A stretch of DNA of 64,000 nt, from the NCBI RefSeq assembly GCF_018100925.1, contig NZ_JAGJEH010000015.1, positions 62,001 through 126,000 of the forward strand. Direction: 5' to 3'. Shown here piece by piece: positions 43,910 to 53,534 of this stretch. The stretch's first letter is position 1. Each line of letters begins with the position of its first letter. The translations under genes and the position numbers were made by a program. The stretch comes from Pseudoalteromonas luteoviolacea (lineage in GTDB: Bacteria > Pseudomonadota > Gammaproteobacteria > Enterobacterales > Alteromonadaceae). The notes under the pieces were generated by a model. It ran no database searches. It had not been told where the DNA came from and saw nothing but the letters and a program-made list of their open reading frames with translations.

Positions 43910-43959
43910 AATGATACCGGTGTCATAAAATTTGCCATCTTGATGACACCGGTATCATT
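43910..43959 (-). promoter_or_regulatory. Paired palindromic operator-like repeat upstream of pckA
   Basis: AATGATACCGGTGTCAT at 43910-43926 and its exact reverse complement ATGACACCGGTATCATT at 43943-43959 are separated by 16 bases. Each arm is itself a near-palindrome (TGATACCGGTGTCA) around CCGG, the shape of LacI-family operators. The two centres are 32 bases apart, close to three helical turns. The position is about 150-200 bases upstream of the pckA start and after the hslO terminator. On the plus strand a T run follows, so a terminator is a less likely alternative. Confidence 0.65.
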
Positions 43960-43970
43960 TTTTTGCAAAC

Positions 43971-43995
43971 AAAAAGCCGCCAAAATGGCGGCTTT
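43971..43995 (-). terminator. Rho-independent terminator of hslO
   Basis: AAAGCCGCCA and TGGCGGCTTT (43973-43982 with 43986-43995) form a ten-base stem with a three-base loop. It is followed by T on the minus strand, 28 bases beyond the hslO stop. Confidence 0.9.
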
Positions 43996-44022
43996 AATTC
44001 GAATGCGTAGGATGTACCTTAT

Positions 44023-44868
44023 TTAATTAAAAATAGATTTGATGTCCTGTTCGCTAAAGCGGTAATCAGTTAAGCAATAGTGACAGCTAAGTTTTACTTC
44101 ACCATGTTGCTCCACATCTTCCAAAAGTGCTTGTTGCCCAACATTAACTAGTGCACTAATGGTCTTTTCTCGGCTACAGCCACAGACAAAATTGACTTCT
44201 TGTGGCTCGAATAATTGAGGGTTGTCTTCATGATATAAGCGTGTCAACACAGTTTGTGCGTCTAACGTTAATAATTCATCTTCTTTAATTGTGTCACTTA
44301 ACGCCTCGAGGTGCTCGAAATCACTTTGAGACTTTTCTTTGTTGACTGGCAAAACTTGCAAAAAGAGACCTGCTGCTTTTACTGAGTCTTGGCTAATTTG
44401 TGTCGCAAACCACAGTCGCGTCTTTAATTGCTCAGATTGGACAAAATAATCTTCAAGACATTTTGCTAAGGAATCTGAAGTAAGAGGAACCACGCCTTGG
44501 TATCTTTCGCCTTTTTCGGGGGATATCGTAATGATCATGTGACCCTTGCCGATTAGGTCACTAATACCCGAACCGGTGATTTCACCTTCAACGCGTGCGA
44601 TTCCACGCATATTTTGTTGGTGGTTACCATTGATAACAGCATACTTCACAGGGCCGTCCCCTTGAAGTTGCACTGCAATATCCCCTTCAAACTTAAGTGT
44701 TGCAGTCAGTAAACTTGAGGCGACTAATAGCTCACCTAACAAAGTTTGCACTTCTACTGGGTAGTTGTGACCAGCAACAATATCCTTCAGTGTATGCTCG
44801 ACTTGGACTAATTCACCTCGTACGTCGAGATCATCAAAAATATAGCGATGAAGTAAATCTTGTTTCAT
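44023..44868 (-). CDS. hslO: Redox-regulated chaperone Hsp33
   Basis: Hsp33 is activated when oxidation releases zinc from its C-terminal cysteines, and then holds unfolding proteins. The 281-residue protein begins with RYIFDDLDVRGELVQVEHTL and has the central GHMIITISPEKGERYQGVVP region. The zinc-switch cysteines are all present: CGCSREKT (CxC) and CHYC (CxxC). hslR is directly upstream (10 bases), giving the usual hslR-hslO heat-shock pair. Confidence 0.97.
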   Translation of the reverse strand: MKQDLLHRYIFDDLDVRGELVQVEHTLKDIVAGHNYPVEVQTLLGELLVASSLLTATLKFEGDIAVQLQGDGPVKYAVINGNHQQNMRGIARVEGEITGSGISDLIGKGHMIITISPEKGERYQGVVPLTSDSLAKCLEDYFVQSEQLKTRLWFATQISQDSVKAAGLFLQVLPVNKEKSQSDFEHLEALSDTIKEDELLTLDAQTVLTRLYHEDNPQLFEPQEVNFVCGCSREKTISALVNVGQQALLEDVEQHGEVKLSCHYCLTDYRFSEQDIKSIFN

Positions 44869-44878
44869 CTATGAGACC

Positions 44879-45289
44879 CTAATTTGATTTTAACTTAAGC
44901 AGCTCACGGCGCTGCTTTTTATCTGGCTTGTGCTCCGGGCGCGGTGCGAAGAAACTATTGTTTTTTCTAGCTATGGCATTTTGAGCCCGCTTTTCAATGC
45001 TTTCAGCCGACTCTTCGTATAGAGTTTGGGCAATTGGAGCGGCTTGGCGTTTGTCCATTAACTTTAAAACGGTGATGTGTTTTTCATCGTGACCCTGAGC
45101 GAGTTCTATGGTGGCACCGACATCTACATGACGGCTTGGTTTGCATCTTTGTCCATTATATCTGACTTTGCCACCTTGGATCATTTCACGGGCTATTGTG
45201 CGCGTTTTATAAAAGCGCGCAGCCCAAAGCCATTTGTCCAATCTGACTTTTGAATCATCTTGGTTGTTTTCTGGATTGACTTTTGTCAC
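44879..45289 (-). CDS. hslR: Ribosome-associated heat shock protein Hsp15
   Basis: Hsp15 binds 50S subunits that still carry a nascent chain and helps recycle them. The 136-residue protein has an S4 RNA-binding domain (VRLDKWLWAARFYKTRTIAR, EMIQGGKVRYNGQRCKPSRH) and a basic C-terminal tail (PEHKPDKKQRRELLKLKSN). Size and pairing with hslO are as in E. coli. Confidence 0.95.
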   Translation of the reverse strand: MTKVNPENNQDDSKVRLDKWLWAARFYKTRTIAREMIQGGKVRYNGQRCKPSRHVDVGATIELAQGHDEKHITVLKLMDKRQAAPIAQTLYEESAESIEKRAQNAIARKNNSFFAPRPEHKPDKKQRRELLKLKSN

Positions 45290-45552
45290 AATTCTTTAAC
45301 TACGTTGGCGTCTTGCTCGATGGTGAAATTTATCATATTTTAACCGTCAAAAAAAGCATACCGCCCGATAGGTCAAGGAATGGCATATGAAGAGGAGTTG
45401 AACAAATGGTTAATACTGTGTTCATGTTACTCATGTCATATCTTGTACCGATTTAATTTAAAGTTTCACATTTGGGCGCTTGTTGAATCGAAATCTAAAC
45501 GGTACACTGAGGCGCTTAATAGAATAAGAACAGTCTCATTAAAGAATTTTAT

Positions 45553-46446
45553 ATGGAATTACAAATACAACAGTTACAGAAAATATTACAAGGCTTGCCC
45601 CACGCTAAGCTTAGTCGTGCAGTGGTGTTCTTAGCTGTTGTATATATTGCATTTTTACTCTCTCAACTATTCTGGTTACTTTTCCCCAAACCTGACAGTG
45701 CGCCGTTAGATATTGCGCCTCATCAAGCCCAAAGCAGTGCACAAACTGTCAGTAGTGCAACCATTCTTGCACAAAACATTTTTGGCAAAGCCAATGAGAA
45801 GCCGAAAGAAGCTGAAAAGCCTAAACCCGTTATCTCAAATGCACCTGAAACTCGCTTAAATGTGAAGTTAACGGGGATTGTTGCGATTAGTAAAAATGAC
45901 AGTGCAGGACTTGCAATTATTGAATCCCAAGGTCGTCAGGAAACTTATTTAGTGCAAGATGTGGTGAAAGGCACTCGAGCTAAGCTCGCTCAGGTGTTAC
46001 CTGATCGCGTCATTTTAGACGTCAGCGGCCGATTTGAAACCTTGATGTTGGACGGGCTGGAGTTCACGCAAAAAGTGGCGATGCCAACAACGACTAAACG
46101 CAAGGCAGAACCAAAGAGCCGTATCAGTGATGAAACGCGTTCTGAGCTTGCTCAGCGTCGCCAAGAGCTGTTAAATGAGCCTGGTAAGCTATTTGATTAC
46201 ATAAGAATTTCGCCAGAACGTCGCAATGGTCAACTTGTTGGTTATCGTTTGCGTCCTGGTAAAGATCCTCAGCTTTTCGCGAAGATGGGTCTAAAAAATA
46301 ACGATCTGGCCATTGCGATAAATGGTTATCAACTCACGGATATGAAACAGGCTATGTCGGCAATGAACGAACTCAGAGAGAGTACGGATGCCAACATAAC
46401 TATCGAACGCGATGGCCGCACTTTAGATGTGCAATTCAGCCTGTAA
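45553..46446 (+). CDS. gspC: Type II secretion protein GspC
   Basis: GspC links the inner-membrane platform to the GspD secretin. The 297-residue protein has one span (about residues 22-43, VVFLAVVYIAFLLSQLFWLL), a linker, the homology region (NVKLTGIVAISKNDSAGLAI) and a C-terminal PDZ domain (RLRPGKDPQLFAKMGLKNND followed by LAIAINGYQL). It opens the gsp operon. The 263 bases before it hold no supported gene and should carry the operon promoter. Confidence 0.94.
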   Translation: MELQIQQLQKILQGLPHAKLSRAVVFLAVVYIAFLLSQLFWLLFPKPDSAPLDIAPHQAQSSAQTVSSATILAQNIFGKANEKPKEAEKPKPVISNAPETRLNVKLTGIVAISKNDSAGLAIIESQGRQETYLVQDVVKGTRAKLAQVLPDRVILDVSGRFETLMLDGLEFTQKVAMPTTTKRKAEPKSRISDETRSELAQRRQELLNEPGKLFDYIRISPERRNGQLVGYRLRPGKDPQLFAKMGLKNNDLAIAINGYQLTDMKQAMSAMNELRESTDANITIERDGRTLDVQFSL

Positions 46447-46474
46447 AAGACACTAATTTTGGAGTTAAAGAATA

Positions 46475-48538
46475 ATGGGTAGAAAGCTACACCTCACAAG
46501 AATCAGAAAAGGGTTAGCTAAATATGCAGCTCTGTTGTTTGCGGCTGGATTGTCATTGTCAGTGTCTGCGGTTGAGTATGCGGCCAACTTTAAAGGGACT
46601 GATATCAATGAGTTTATTCTCATTGTTGGTAAAACGCTTAATAAAACCATCATCATAGATCCAAACGTGCGCGGTAATATCAATGTGCGTAGCTTTGAAT
46701 TGATGGATGAAGAGTTGTATTACCAGTTCTTCTTAAGTGTACTAGAAGTATATGGCTATTCAGTGGTAGAAATGCCAAACGGTATTATGAAGGTTGTGCG
46801 AAGCTCTGATGCTAAAAAGTCCAACGTACCACTGGTAAATGATAGCAGTGAAGGCGACGGTGATGTGATGATCACGCGTGTCGTTGAAGTGAAAAACGTA
46901 TCGGTACAGGAACTTGGTCCGCTTATTCGCCAATTTAGTGACCAAAAAGACGGTGGTCATGTTACTAACTTTAACTCAGCAAACGTAATGATGTTGACCG
47001 GTCATGCTGCATCGGTAAATCGATTGGTTAACATTATCAAATCGGTCGACCAAGCGGGTGATCAGCGCGTAGACATTGTTAGATTGAAACACGCCACGGC
47101 CGATGATGTGGTTCAAGTTGTAGAGAAAATCTATAAGGACACGGGTAAAGGTCGTGTTCCTGAATTTCTAATCCCGAAAATTGTTGCTGATGGACGAACC
47201 AATAGCGTCGTTGTCAGTGGTGAAAGTCAAGCACGTACTAAAGCCATTGAGTTGATCAAGCGTCTTGATGATGAGCTAGAGAATCATGGTAACACACAAG
47301 TATTTTATCTTGACTATGCCAAAGCTGAAGACCTAGTTAAAGTGCTGCAAGGTGTTAGTAAAACACTACAAGAAGAAGCGCAAGGTGGCGGTAAATCTAA
47401 TCGTTCTCGTAGCAGTAATCGAAATGAAACCAGTATTGAAGCGCATGATGACTCAAACTCGCTAGTTATTACCGCACAGCCGGATACCATGCGTTCTCTG
47501 GCAAACGTTATCGAAAAACTAGATGTACGCCGTGCACAAGTTTTGGTTGAAGCAATTGTCGTTGAAGTACTTGAAGGCGATGGTATCAACTTTGGCTTAC
47601 AGTGGATCACTGAGCAAGGTGGTATGCTACAATTTAATAATGGCACAACAGTACCTGTTGGCGCATTGGCTGTAGCAGCAGAGCAGGCCCGTGACAAGAC
47701 AATTAAACGTACAGTACAGGCTGATCAAACCGCAGAGCTTCGTGATTATGAAGAAACCGTTGAAGGTGATTTAAATGCACTGGGCCAGTTGTTAGGTGGC
47801 GTAAACGGTCTAGCAGCAGGTGTGGTTAAAAACGACTGGGGTGCGATTATTCAAGCGGTGTCGACAGATACCAACTCTAATATTCTTGCAACGCCTTCTG
47901 TAACCACCATGGATAATGAAGAAGCATCTATGATTGTGGGTCAAGAAGTTCCAATTATTACTGGTTCAGCAGCAGGTGATAATAACTCTAACCCATTCCA
48001 AACAGTTGACCGTCAAGAAGTTGGTATCAAGTTAAAAGTCACACCGCAAATCAATGATGGTACAGCGGTACAATTAACGATTGAGCAAGAAGTATCAAGT
48101 GTCAGTGGCGCAACGTCGGTCGATATTTCAGTGAACAAGCGTGCGATTAATACCACGGTTATTGCTGATGATGGCGGCATGGTTATTCTTGGCGGCCTAA
48201 TAGATGAAGATGTTCAAGAAAGTGTGTCTAAAGTACCACTACTTGGTGATATTCCTATCTTAGGTCACTTATTCAAATCGACCAATACAAGCAAGCGTAA
48301 ACGTAACCTACTGGTATTTATTCGCCCAACTATTGTTCGTGATAGCCGCAGTATGAACGAGTTAAGTCATGCTAAATATAAGTTTATTCGCAACGAGCAG
48401 ATCAAAAAACAAGATGATGGCATTCAATTGATGCCACTTGAAGATGCACCAGTTCTGCCTGAGTGGAATGATGCGATGGTGTTGCCACCAACATATGAAC
48501 AATACTTAGATCAGCAAAACGAGAAGAACGATGACTGA
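46475..48538 (+). CDS. gspD: Type II secretion secretin GspD
   Basis: GspD forms the outer-membrane channel. The 687-residue protein has a signal peptide (to about residue 32, SLSVSA). The N0 domain begins YAANFKGTDINEFI. N1-N3 repeats follow with VEVKNVSVQELGPLIRQ and VVEKIYK, then a Ser/Asn-rich insertion (GGGKSNRSRSSNRNET). The secretin domain has ATPSVTTMDNEEASMIVGQE, the VPII motif and LLVFIRPTIV. It overlaps gspE by 8 bases. No GspS pilotin is nearby. Confidence 0.96.
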   Translation: MGRKLHLTRIRKGLAKYAALLFAAGLSLSVSAVEYAANFKGTDINEFILIVGKTLNKTIIIDPNVRGNINVRSFELMDEELYYQFFLSVLEVYGYSVVEMPNGIMKVVRSSDAKKSNVPLVNDSSEGDGDVMITRVVEVKNVSVQELGPLIRQFSDQKDGGHVTNFNSANVMMLTGHAASVNRLVNIIKSVDQAGDQRVDIVRLKHATADDVVQVVEKIYKDTGKGRVPEFLIPKIVADGRTNSVVVSGESQARTKAIELIKRLDDELENHGNTQVFYLDYAKAEDLVKVLQGVSKTLQEEAQGGGKSNRSRSSNRNETSIEAHDDSNSLVITAQPDTMRSLANVIEKLDVRRAQVLVEAIVVEVLEGDGINFGLQWITEQGGMLQFNNGTTVPVGALAVAAEQARDKTIKRTVQADQTAELRDYEETVEGDLNALGQLLGGVNGLAAGVVKNDWGAIIQAVSTDTNSNILATPSVTTMDNEEASMIVGQEVPIITGSAAGDNNSNPFQTVDRQEVGIKLKVTPQINDGTAVQLTIEQEVSSVSGATSVDISVNKRAINTTVIADDGGMVILGGLIDEDVQESVSKVPLLGDIPILGHLFKSTNTSKRKRNLLVFIRPTIVRDSRSMNELSHAKYKFIRNEQIKKQDDGIQLMPLEDAPVLPEWNDAMVLPPTYEQYLDQQNEKNDD

Positions 48539-50090
48539 AGCAAGTATGAGTGTTGTTGAGGCTCCTATTGAAACAGAGTCTATGGCGGTGACTGATGAGG
48601 CGACGTTAGAAGAGCAACAAGTTCAACTGCGTCTACCTTTCTCTTTTGCTCGCCGAGAGGGTGTGTTACTCAGTGACGACCCCAAAGGCTTGAAGGTATT
48701 TCACAAAGGTGACGTTTCACTTGAAGCGTTGTTGGAAGTACGTCGCGTAGCCGGTGGTGGTTTTACCATTGAAGTCATCGACGAAGAAAAGTTTGAGCTA
48801 TTGCTCGAAGCGTCTTACCAGCGAGACAGCTCTGAAACTCAGCAAATGATGGAAGACATCGGTAATGAAGTCGATTTATTCTCACTTGCTGAGGAGATGC
48901 CACAAACAGAAGATCTGTTAGCGGCAGACGATGATGCGCCGATCATTAAGCTGATTAACGCCATGCTAAGTGAAGCAATCAAAGAAGGGGCGTCGGATAT
49001 TCACATTGAAACCTTTGAAGCAGATCTGGTTATCCGCTTCAGGGTTGACGGTGTACTTAAAGAAGTACTCAAGCCAAACCGTAAATTATCCTCGCTGTTA
49101 GTGTCTCGTATTAAGGTTATGGCGAAACTAGATATCGCTGAAAAACGCGTACCGCAAGATGGCCGGATCAGCTTAAGAATTGCTGGGCGTGCTGTAGATG
49201 TGCGTGTATCGACTATGCCATCTAGTTTTGGCGAGCGTGTTGTATTACGTCTACTCGATAAAAATAACGCACGACTGAACCTAGAAGATTTGGGGATGAC
49301 TGAGCGCAATCGTGAATTGTTCTCTGAAATTATTGCTAAGCCACACGGTATTATCTTGGTAACAGGTCCAACGGGTTCAGGTAAAAGTACCACTTTGTAT
49401 GCGGGCATGACGCAAATAAATTCAAAAGATAGAAATATTTTGACCGTTGAAGACCCTATTGAATATGAAATACCTGGGATCGGACAAACGCAAGTTAACC
49501 CGAAAGTGGACATGACGTTTGCACGTGGATTACGAGCGATTCTGCGTCAGGATCCTGATGTGGTTATGGTTGGTGAGATCCGAGATCTCGAAACAGGTCA
49601 AATCGCTGTGCAAGCATCATTAACGGGTCACTTAGTGATGTCGACGCTGCACACCAACACGGCATCAGGCGCGATCACACGGATGGAAGATATGGGGGTT
49701 GAACCATTCCTATTATCTTCATCATTACTGGGTGTATTGTCACAGCGACTAGTACGTACGCTTTGCCCAAGCTGTAAAGAGCCACACCTTGCCGATGAGA
49801 GAGAGTGTGAGTTGCTTGGCCTAGAGAAAGATTCGCAAACCACCATCTATCGTGCTGTTGGCTGTGAAGAGTGTAACTTTAATGGTTACAAAGGGCGAAC
49901 AGGTATTCATGAGCTATTGGTTGTTGATGAGCATATCCGCGAGCTTATTCACAACGGTAAAGGTGAACAGGCCGTTGAAAAGTATATCCGTAAAAATAGC
50001 CCAAGCATTCGTCAAGATGGTTGTTCACGAGTTCTGGCAGGACAGACCACGCTAGAAGAAGTAATGCGAGTGACGCGTGAGGAAGGATAA
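48531..50090 (+). CDS. gspE: Type II secretion ATPase GspE
   Basis: GspE is the cytoplasmic ATPase that drives pseudopilus assembly. The 519-residue protein has an N-terminal GspL-binding domain, Walker A GPTGSGKSTTLYAG, the Asp box LTVEDPIEYE, Walker B ILRQDPDVVMVGEIRD, and the His box. The zinc-binding tetracysteine loop (CPSC ... CEEC) is intact. It overlaps gspF by TAATG. Confidence 0.97.
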   Translation: MTEASMSVVEAPIETESMAVTDEATLEEQQVQLRLPFSFARREGVLLSDDPKGLKVFHKGDVSLEALLEVRRVAGGGFTIEVIDEEKFELLLEASYQRDSSETQQMMEDIGNEVDLFSLAEEMPQTEDLLAADDDAPIIKLINAMLSEAIKEGASDIHIETFEADLVIRFRVDGVLKEVLKPNRKLSSLLVSRIKVMAKLDIAEKRVPQDGRISLRIAGRAVDVRVSTMPSSFGERVVLRLLDKNNARLNLEDLGMTERNRELFSEIIAKPHGIILVTGPTGSGKSTTLYAGMTQINSKDRNILTVEDPIEYEIPGIGQTQVNPKVDMTFARGLRAILRQDPDVVMVGEIRDLETGQIAVQASLTGHLVMSTLHTNTASGAITRMEDMGVEPFLLSSSLLGVLSQRLVRTLCPSCKEPHLADERECELLGLEKDSQTTIYRAVGCEECNFNGYKGRTGIHELLVVDEHIRELIHNGKGEQAVEKYIRKNSPSIRQDGCSRVLAGQTTLEEVMRVTREEG

Positions 50091-51316
50091 TGGCGGCGTT
50101 TGAATATCGTGCCTTGGATGCAAAAGGCAAGGAAAAGAAAGGCATTTTAGAAGCCGATACAGCCAAGCAGGTCAGGCAAATGCTGCGCGAAAAGGCAATG
50201 ATGCCTTTAGAAGTCGAGCCCGCAGCTGAAAAAGAAAAGTCGCAAGCTCAAGGTGGCTTTACGCTATCGCGGGGGTACAAGCCTTCGGTGAGCGACATTG
50301 CACTTATTACGCGACAACTTGCCACCTTGATCCAATCTTCTTTGCCTGTTGAAGCCGCTGTAATGGCAGTTGCCGAGCAGTGTGAAAAGCCGCGTTTAAA
50401 GCGCATGTTAATGGCTGTACGCTCAAAAGTAGTAGAGGGTTATACGCTAGCTGACGGCATGTCTGATTTTCCACACGTATTTGATAACTTGTACCGGTCA
50501 ATGGTTGCTGCGGGTGAAAAGTCTGGTCACCTTGATGAAGTACTAAATCGCCTAGCTGATTATACTGAGCAGCGACAGCATATGCGCAGCCAAATTACTC
50601 AAGCAATGGTATATCCAACAATTTTGGTTATTTTTGCTATAGCCATTGTTTCTGTGCTACTGGGAACAGTTGTACCTGAAATTCTAAAAACATTTGAAAA
50701 GTCTAATCAAGTGCTGCCTTGGACTACTGAATGGGTACTCGCTGCCAGCCACTTTGTACAAGACTTTTGGATGCAGGCTACTGTGGCATTGGGTGGATTG
50801 ATCGTTGCTGTTCAGCAAACGTTAAAGCGGCCTAAAGCACGCTTTTGGTATGATACTAAGTTGTTGCAATTACCGGGCATTGGCAAGATTAGTCGAGGTA
50901 TCAACACCGCGCGTTTTGCAAGAACATTAAGTATTTTGTCATCGAGTGCCGTGCCTTTGCTTGAAGGGATGAAAATATCCGGGCAGGTACTTGAAAATGA
51001 AAAAATAAAAGCAGCGGTTGCTGAAGCTGCAACCCACGTAAGTGAAGGTGCAAGCCTCAAAGCGGCACTGCATCAAACGAAACTATTTCCGCCAATGATG
51101 CTACATATGATTGCCAGTGGTGAAAAGTCTGGAGAATTGGAGCAAATGTTAGAACGTGCTGCCAATAACCAAGACAGGGAGTTTGAAAGTATGGTGAGTG
51201 TTTCACTCAAATTACTTGAGCCGGCGATGATTGCCAGTATGGCATTAATTGTACTCTTTATCGTCATGGCAATACTCCAACCTATTATGGCAATGAACAA
51301 AGCAATTGGTTTGTAG
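50090..51316 (+). CDS. gspF: Type II secretion inner-membrane protein GspF
   Basis: GspF is the polytopic platform protein. The 408-residue sequence begins MAAFEYRALDAKGKEKKGIL and has two T2SF domains with the mirrored motifs FDNLYRSMVAAGEKSGHLDE and FPPMMLHMIASGEKSGELEQ. Three membrane spans are visible, the last being IASMALIVLFIVMAILQP. The intergenic region to gspG (74 bases) contains a small CTACAC/GTGTAG hairpin, which may adjust the higher pseudopilin level. Confidence 0.96.
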   Translation: MAAFEYRALDAKGKEKKGILEADTAKQVRQMLREKAMMPLEVEPAAEKEKSQAQGGFTLSRGYKPSVSDIALITRQLATLIQSSLPVEAAVMAVAEQCEKPRLKRMLMAVRSKVVEGYTLADGMSDFPHVFDNLYRSMVAAGEKSGHLDEVLNRLADYTEQRQHMRSQITQAMVYPTILVIFAIAIVSVLLGTVVPEILKTFEKSNQVLPWTTEWVLAASHFVQDFWMQATVALGGLIVAVQQTLKRPKARFWYDTKLLQLPGIGKISRGINTARFARTLSILSSSAVPLLEGMKISGQVLENEKIKAAVAEAATHVSEGASLKAALHQTKLFPPMMLHMIASGEKSGELEQMLERAANNQDREFESMVSVSLKLLEPAMIASMALIVLFIVMAILQPIMAMNKAIGL

Positions 51317-51390
51317 TCAACATATTTAAAGATAAACACACTGGACTACACACATCGTGTAGCCAATGCAACAGCATAGAGGTATAAATT

Positions 51391-51816
51391 GTGAAGAAAC
51401 AGTCAGGTTTTTCATTACTAGAAGTAATGGTCGTACTGGTTATCATCGGTATGATCATGTCAATCGTGGCACCAAATATCATGGGTAACCAAGAACAAGC
51501 TGCAATTGACAAAGCGAATCTTGATATCACGCAAATTGAAAGTGCGATGAAAATCTACAAGTTACAAAATAAGCGCTACCCAACTACTGAGCAGGGCTTA
51601 GAAGCATTAGTTGAGAAAACGACCATAGATCCAGTACCAAAGCGTTTTCCTGATGGTGGTTTTTTAAATGAGCTTCCGTTAGATCCATGGGATAACCCTT
51701 ATCAACTAGTGAGCCCTGGTGAAATCGGTAAAATCGATATTTTCTCAATGGGCCCGGATGGTGAAGTGGGTACCGAAGATGATATCGGTAACTGGAGAGA
51801 TGAAGAAGACCGCTAA
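51391..51816 (+). CDS. gspG: Major pseudopilin GspG
   Basis: GspG builds the pseudopilus. The 141-residue prepilin starts with GTG at 51391 (AGAGG at 51377-51381) and has the prepilin peptidase site QSG|FSLLEVMVVLVIIGMI with Glu5. KRYPTTEQGLEAL and the calcium-loop end DIFSMGPDGEVGTEDDIGNW are conserved. The stop overlaps the gspH start. No prepilin peptidase gene is in the window. Confidence 0.96.
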   Translation: MKKQSGFSLLEVMVVLVIIGMIMSIVAPNIMGNQEQAAIDKANLDITQIESAMKIYKLQNKRYPTTEQGLEALVEKTTIDPVPKRFPDGGFLNELPLDPWDNPYQLVSPGEIGKIDIFSMGPDGEVGTEDDIGNWRDEEDR

Positions 51817-52418
51817 TGTCTCAACCTATGAATTACTCAACTCAAATGCCGACAAGGTCTCGTGGATTTAGTCTACTTGAGATCTTGGTGGTTATCTTGA
51901 TAATTGGCTTCTCTATTCAGCTCGTGACTTTCACTGTGGGTGAAAGTGACGAAGACCTGCTGGAGAAAGAAGCCTTAAAACTGCATGGCATAGTCAATAT
52001 GGCTTCGGAGTTTGCCGTTTTGAATCAGGTTGAGTTGGGTCTTCATTTGGACAAGCGGACACTAGAGTTCTTGGTCTTCGACGGTGAGCAGTGGACTACT
52101 TTCGAAGCCGAAGAGCTTTATAAGCCTATCGAATATGGTGAAGAGTATAAGGTTGAATTGGTGTTAGAGGATTTATCTTGGGCGCAGGATAATTTACTAG
52201 AGCAATCCAATTGGCAGGAGATCATGGGGACCGGCGAAGATGATAATTTATTGGAACTTCAAAAGAAAAAAATCCCGCAAGTACTGATTTTATCATCTGG
52301 AGAAGTGAGCGCGTTTCAAGTCACGCTTGAGTTGGCGCAGGAGCCTGAACCTGTTTATTACATTGAAGGTGAGTTTATGGCACCGGTAAAACTGCGACGG
52401 GAGCCTGAATATGATTAA
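51816..52418 (+). CDS. gspH: Minor pseudopilin GspH
   Basis: A minor pseudopilin of the tip complex, 200 residues. The prepilin site is RG|FSLLEILVVILIIGFSIQ with Glu5. The 18 residues before it are longer than usual; the in-frame ATG at 51831 would give a shorter leader. The remainder is acidic, with a C-terminal sheet region (VYYIEGEFMAPVKLRR). It overlaps gspG (TAATG) and gspI (8 bases). Confidence 0.92.
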   Translation: MSQPMNYSTQMPTRSRGFSLLEILVVILIIGFSIQLVTFTVGESDEDLLEKEALKLHGIVNMASEFAVLNQVELGLHLDKRTLEFLVFDGEQWTTFEAEELYKPIEYGEEYKVELVLEDLSWAQDNLLEQSNWQEIMGTGEDDNLLELQKKKIPQVLILSSGEVSAFQVTLELAQEPEPVYYIEGEFMAPVKLRREPEYD

Positions 52419-52797
52419 GTCAAAGCAAGCGGGGTTCACCTTACTGGAAGTAATGGTCGCGATGGGGATCTGCGCAGTTGCTGGTATTGCAGCGTTGCAA
52501 GCGACGGGTGCCCACATTAATCATATGAGCACTATTGAGCAGCAAACCTATGCGGCTTGGGTTGCTGAAAACCAGATGGTAATGGCGCGAGCAAAAGCCA
52601 GTGGTGGCAAATGGAATGGCAAAAATTCAGACAATGGCGACGAAGAGTTTGCAGGACATACGTGGTATTGGAGCCAAAAAGTCGAAAAAACCGCGGATGC
52701 TGAGTTTGTTAAATTGACAATAGAAGTGTTTGAAGATGAGAGGCGAGAAAACTCTGTCTATGACTTAACCACTTTTATGCATAAGGGCAAAAAGTGA
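52411..52797 (+). CDS. gspI: Minor pseudopilin GspI
   Basis: A 128-residue minor pseudopilin with the prepilin site KQAG|FTLLEVMVAMGICAVA (Glu5). The family-typical AAWVAENQMVMARA region follows. It forms the tip trimer with GspJ and GspK. It overlaps both neighbours. Confidence 0.94.
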   Translation: MIKSKQAGFTLLEVMVAMGICAVAGIAALQATGAHINHMSTIEQQTYAAWVAENQMVMARAKASGGKWNGKNSDNGDEEFAGHTWYWSQKVEKTADAEFVKLTIEVFEDERRENSVYDLTTFMHKGKK

Positions 52798-53534
52798 TGT
52801 TGTCAATTAAGCGCACACAATCTGGTTTCACCCTCATTGAAGTCATGGTTGCACTGGTAATCTTGGCATTTATCGTGACAGCTTCTCACCAGATTTTGGA
52901 TACTTCTATCATGGCCAAAGAGGCATCGGATGAAACGATTGCCGAGCTTGAAGGATTGCAAACCACCTTTCGCTTGATGGACCAAGACTTCAATCAAATG
53001 ACCAAACGGGAAGTACGTAACGAAGCGGGGGATTTTAGCCCTACTTACGTTGTTCACGGCCGTTACTCATTGGAAAGCCAATATGATGGGATTGCGTTTG
53101 TACGCGATGGCTGGACGAACCCTGTGAGTTTATTACCGCGCTCTGAACTGCAAGCTGTGGGCTACCGCGTAAAAGATGATAACCTTGAACGAATTTATCG
53201 CGTATATATTGACGAGTTAGATGGTGCTGAGCCACGCGCTCAGGTGCTATTAGAAAACGTTGAAGAACTTAAGTTTGAGTTTTTAGACGACAAACATAAA
53301 TGGCAGGATAATTGGCAGTTAAAAGCGCTACCACTAGCAGTCGCCGTTACTATTCAAAGACAAGATTCAGAGCCCTTGCGACGTATATTTCTAACCCCAG
53401 GAGATGGCAAAGTTACACAAGCAAAAGCGGCTAGGGGCGACGGTAGCAATATCTCCAATGGGCTCGATGACAACCAAAATCGAGATAATAATGCTGGCGG
53501 CAATAATAATAACCAGCGAGGTGGCAGGCCATGA
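52794..53534 (+). CDS. gspJ: Minor pseudopilin GspJ
   Basis: A 246-residue minor pseudopilin with the prepilin site TQSG|FTLIEVMVALVILAFI (Glu5) and the long body typical of GspJ (DFNQMTKREVRNE, RVYIDELDG). The C-terminal 30 residues are unusually Asn-, Asp- and Gly-rich, which looks like a disordered tail. A GTG at 52794 and an ATG at 52797 are both possible starts. It overlaps gspK by ATGA. Confidence 0.94.
   Translation: MMLSIKRTQSGFTLIEVMVALVILAFIVTASHQILDTSIMAKEASDETIAELEGLQTTFRLMDQDFNQMTKREVRNEAGDFSPTYVVHGRYSLESQYDGIAFVRDGWTNPVSLLPRSELQAVGYRVKDDNLERIYRVYIDELDGAEPRAQVLLENVEELKFEFLDDKHKWQDNWQLKALPLAVAVTIQRQDSEPLRRIFLTPGDGKVTQAKAARGDGSNISNGLDDNQNRDNNAGGNNNNQRGGRP

Noticed and set aside
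43910..43964. Large inverted repeat upstream of pckA as a simple plus-strand terminator
   Set aside because: No plus-strand gene runs toward it, both arms are themselves palindromic, and hslO has its own terminator next to it at 43971-43995.
45380..45634. 84-residue open frame before gspC
   Set aside because: It overlaps gspC in another frame, has no ribosome site and gives a protein with no recognisable pattern.
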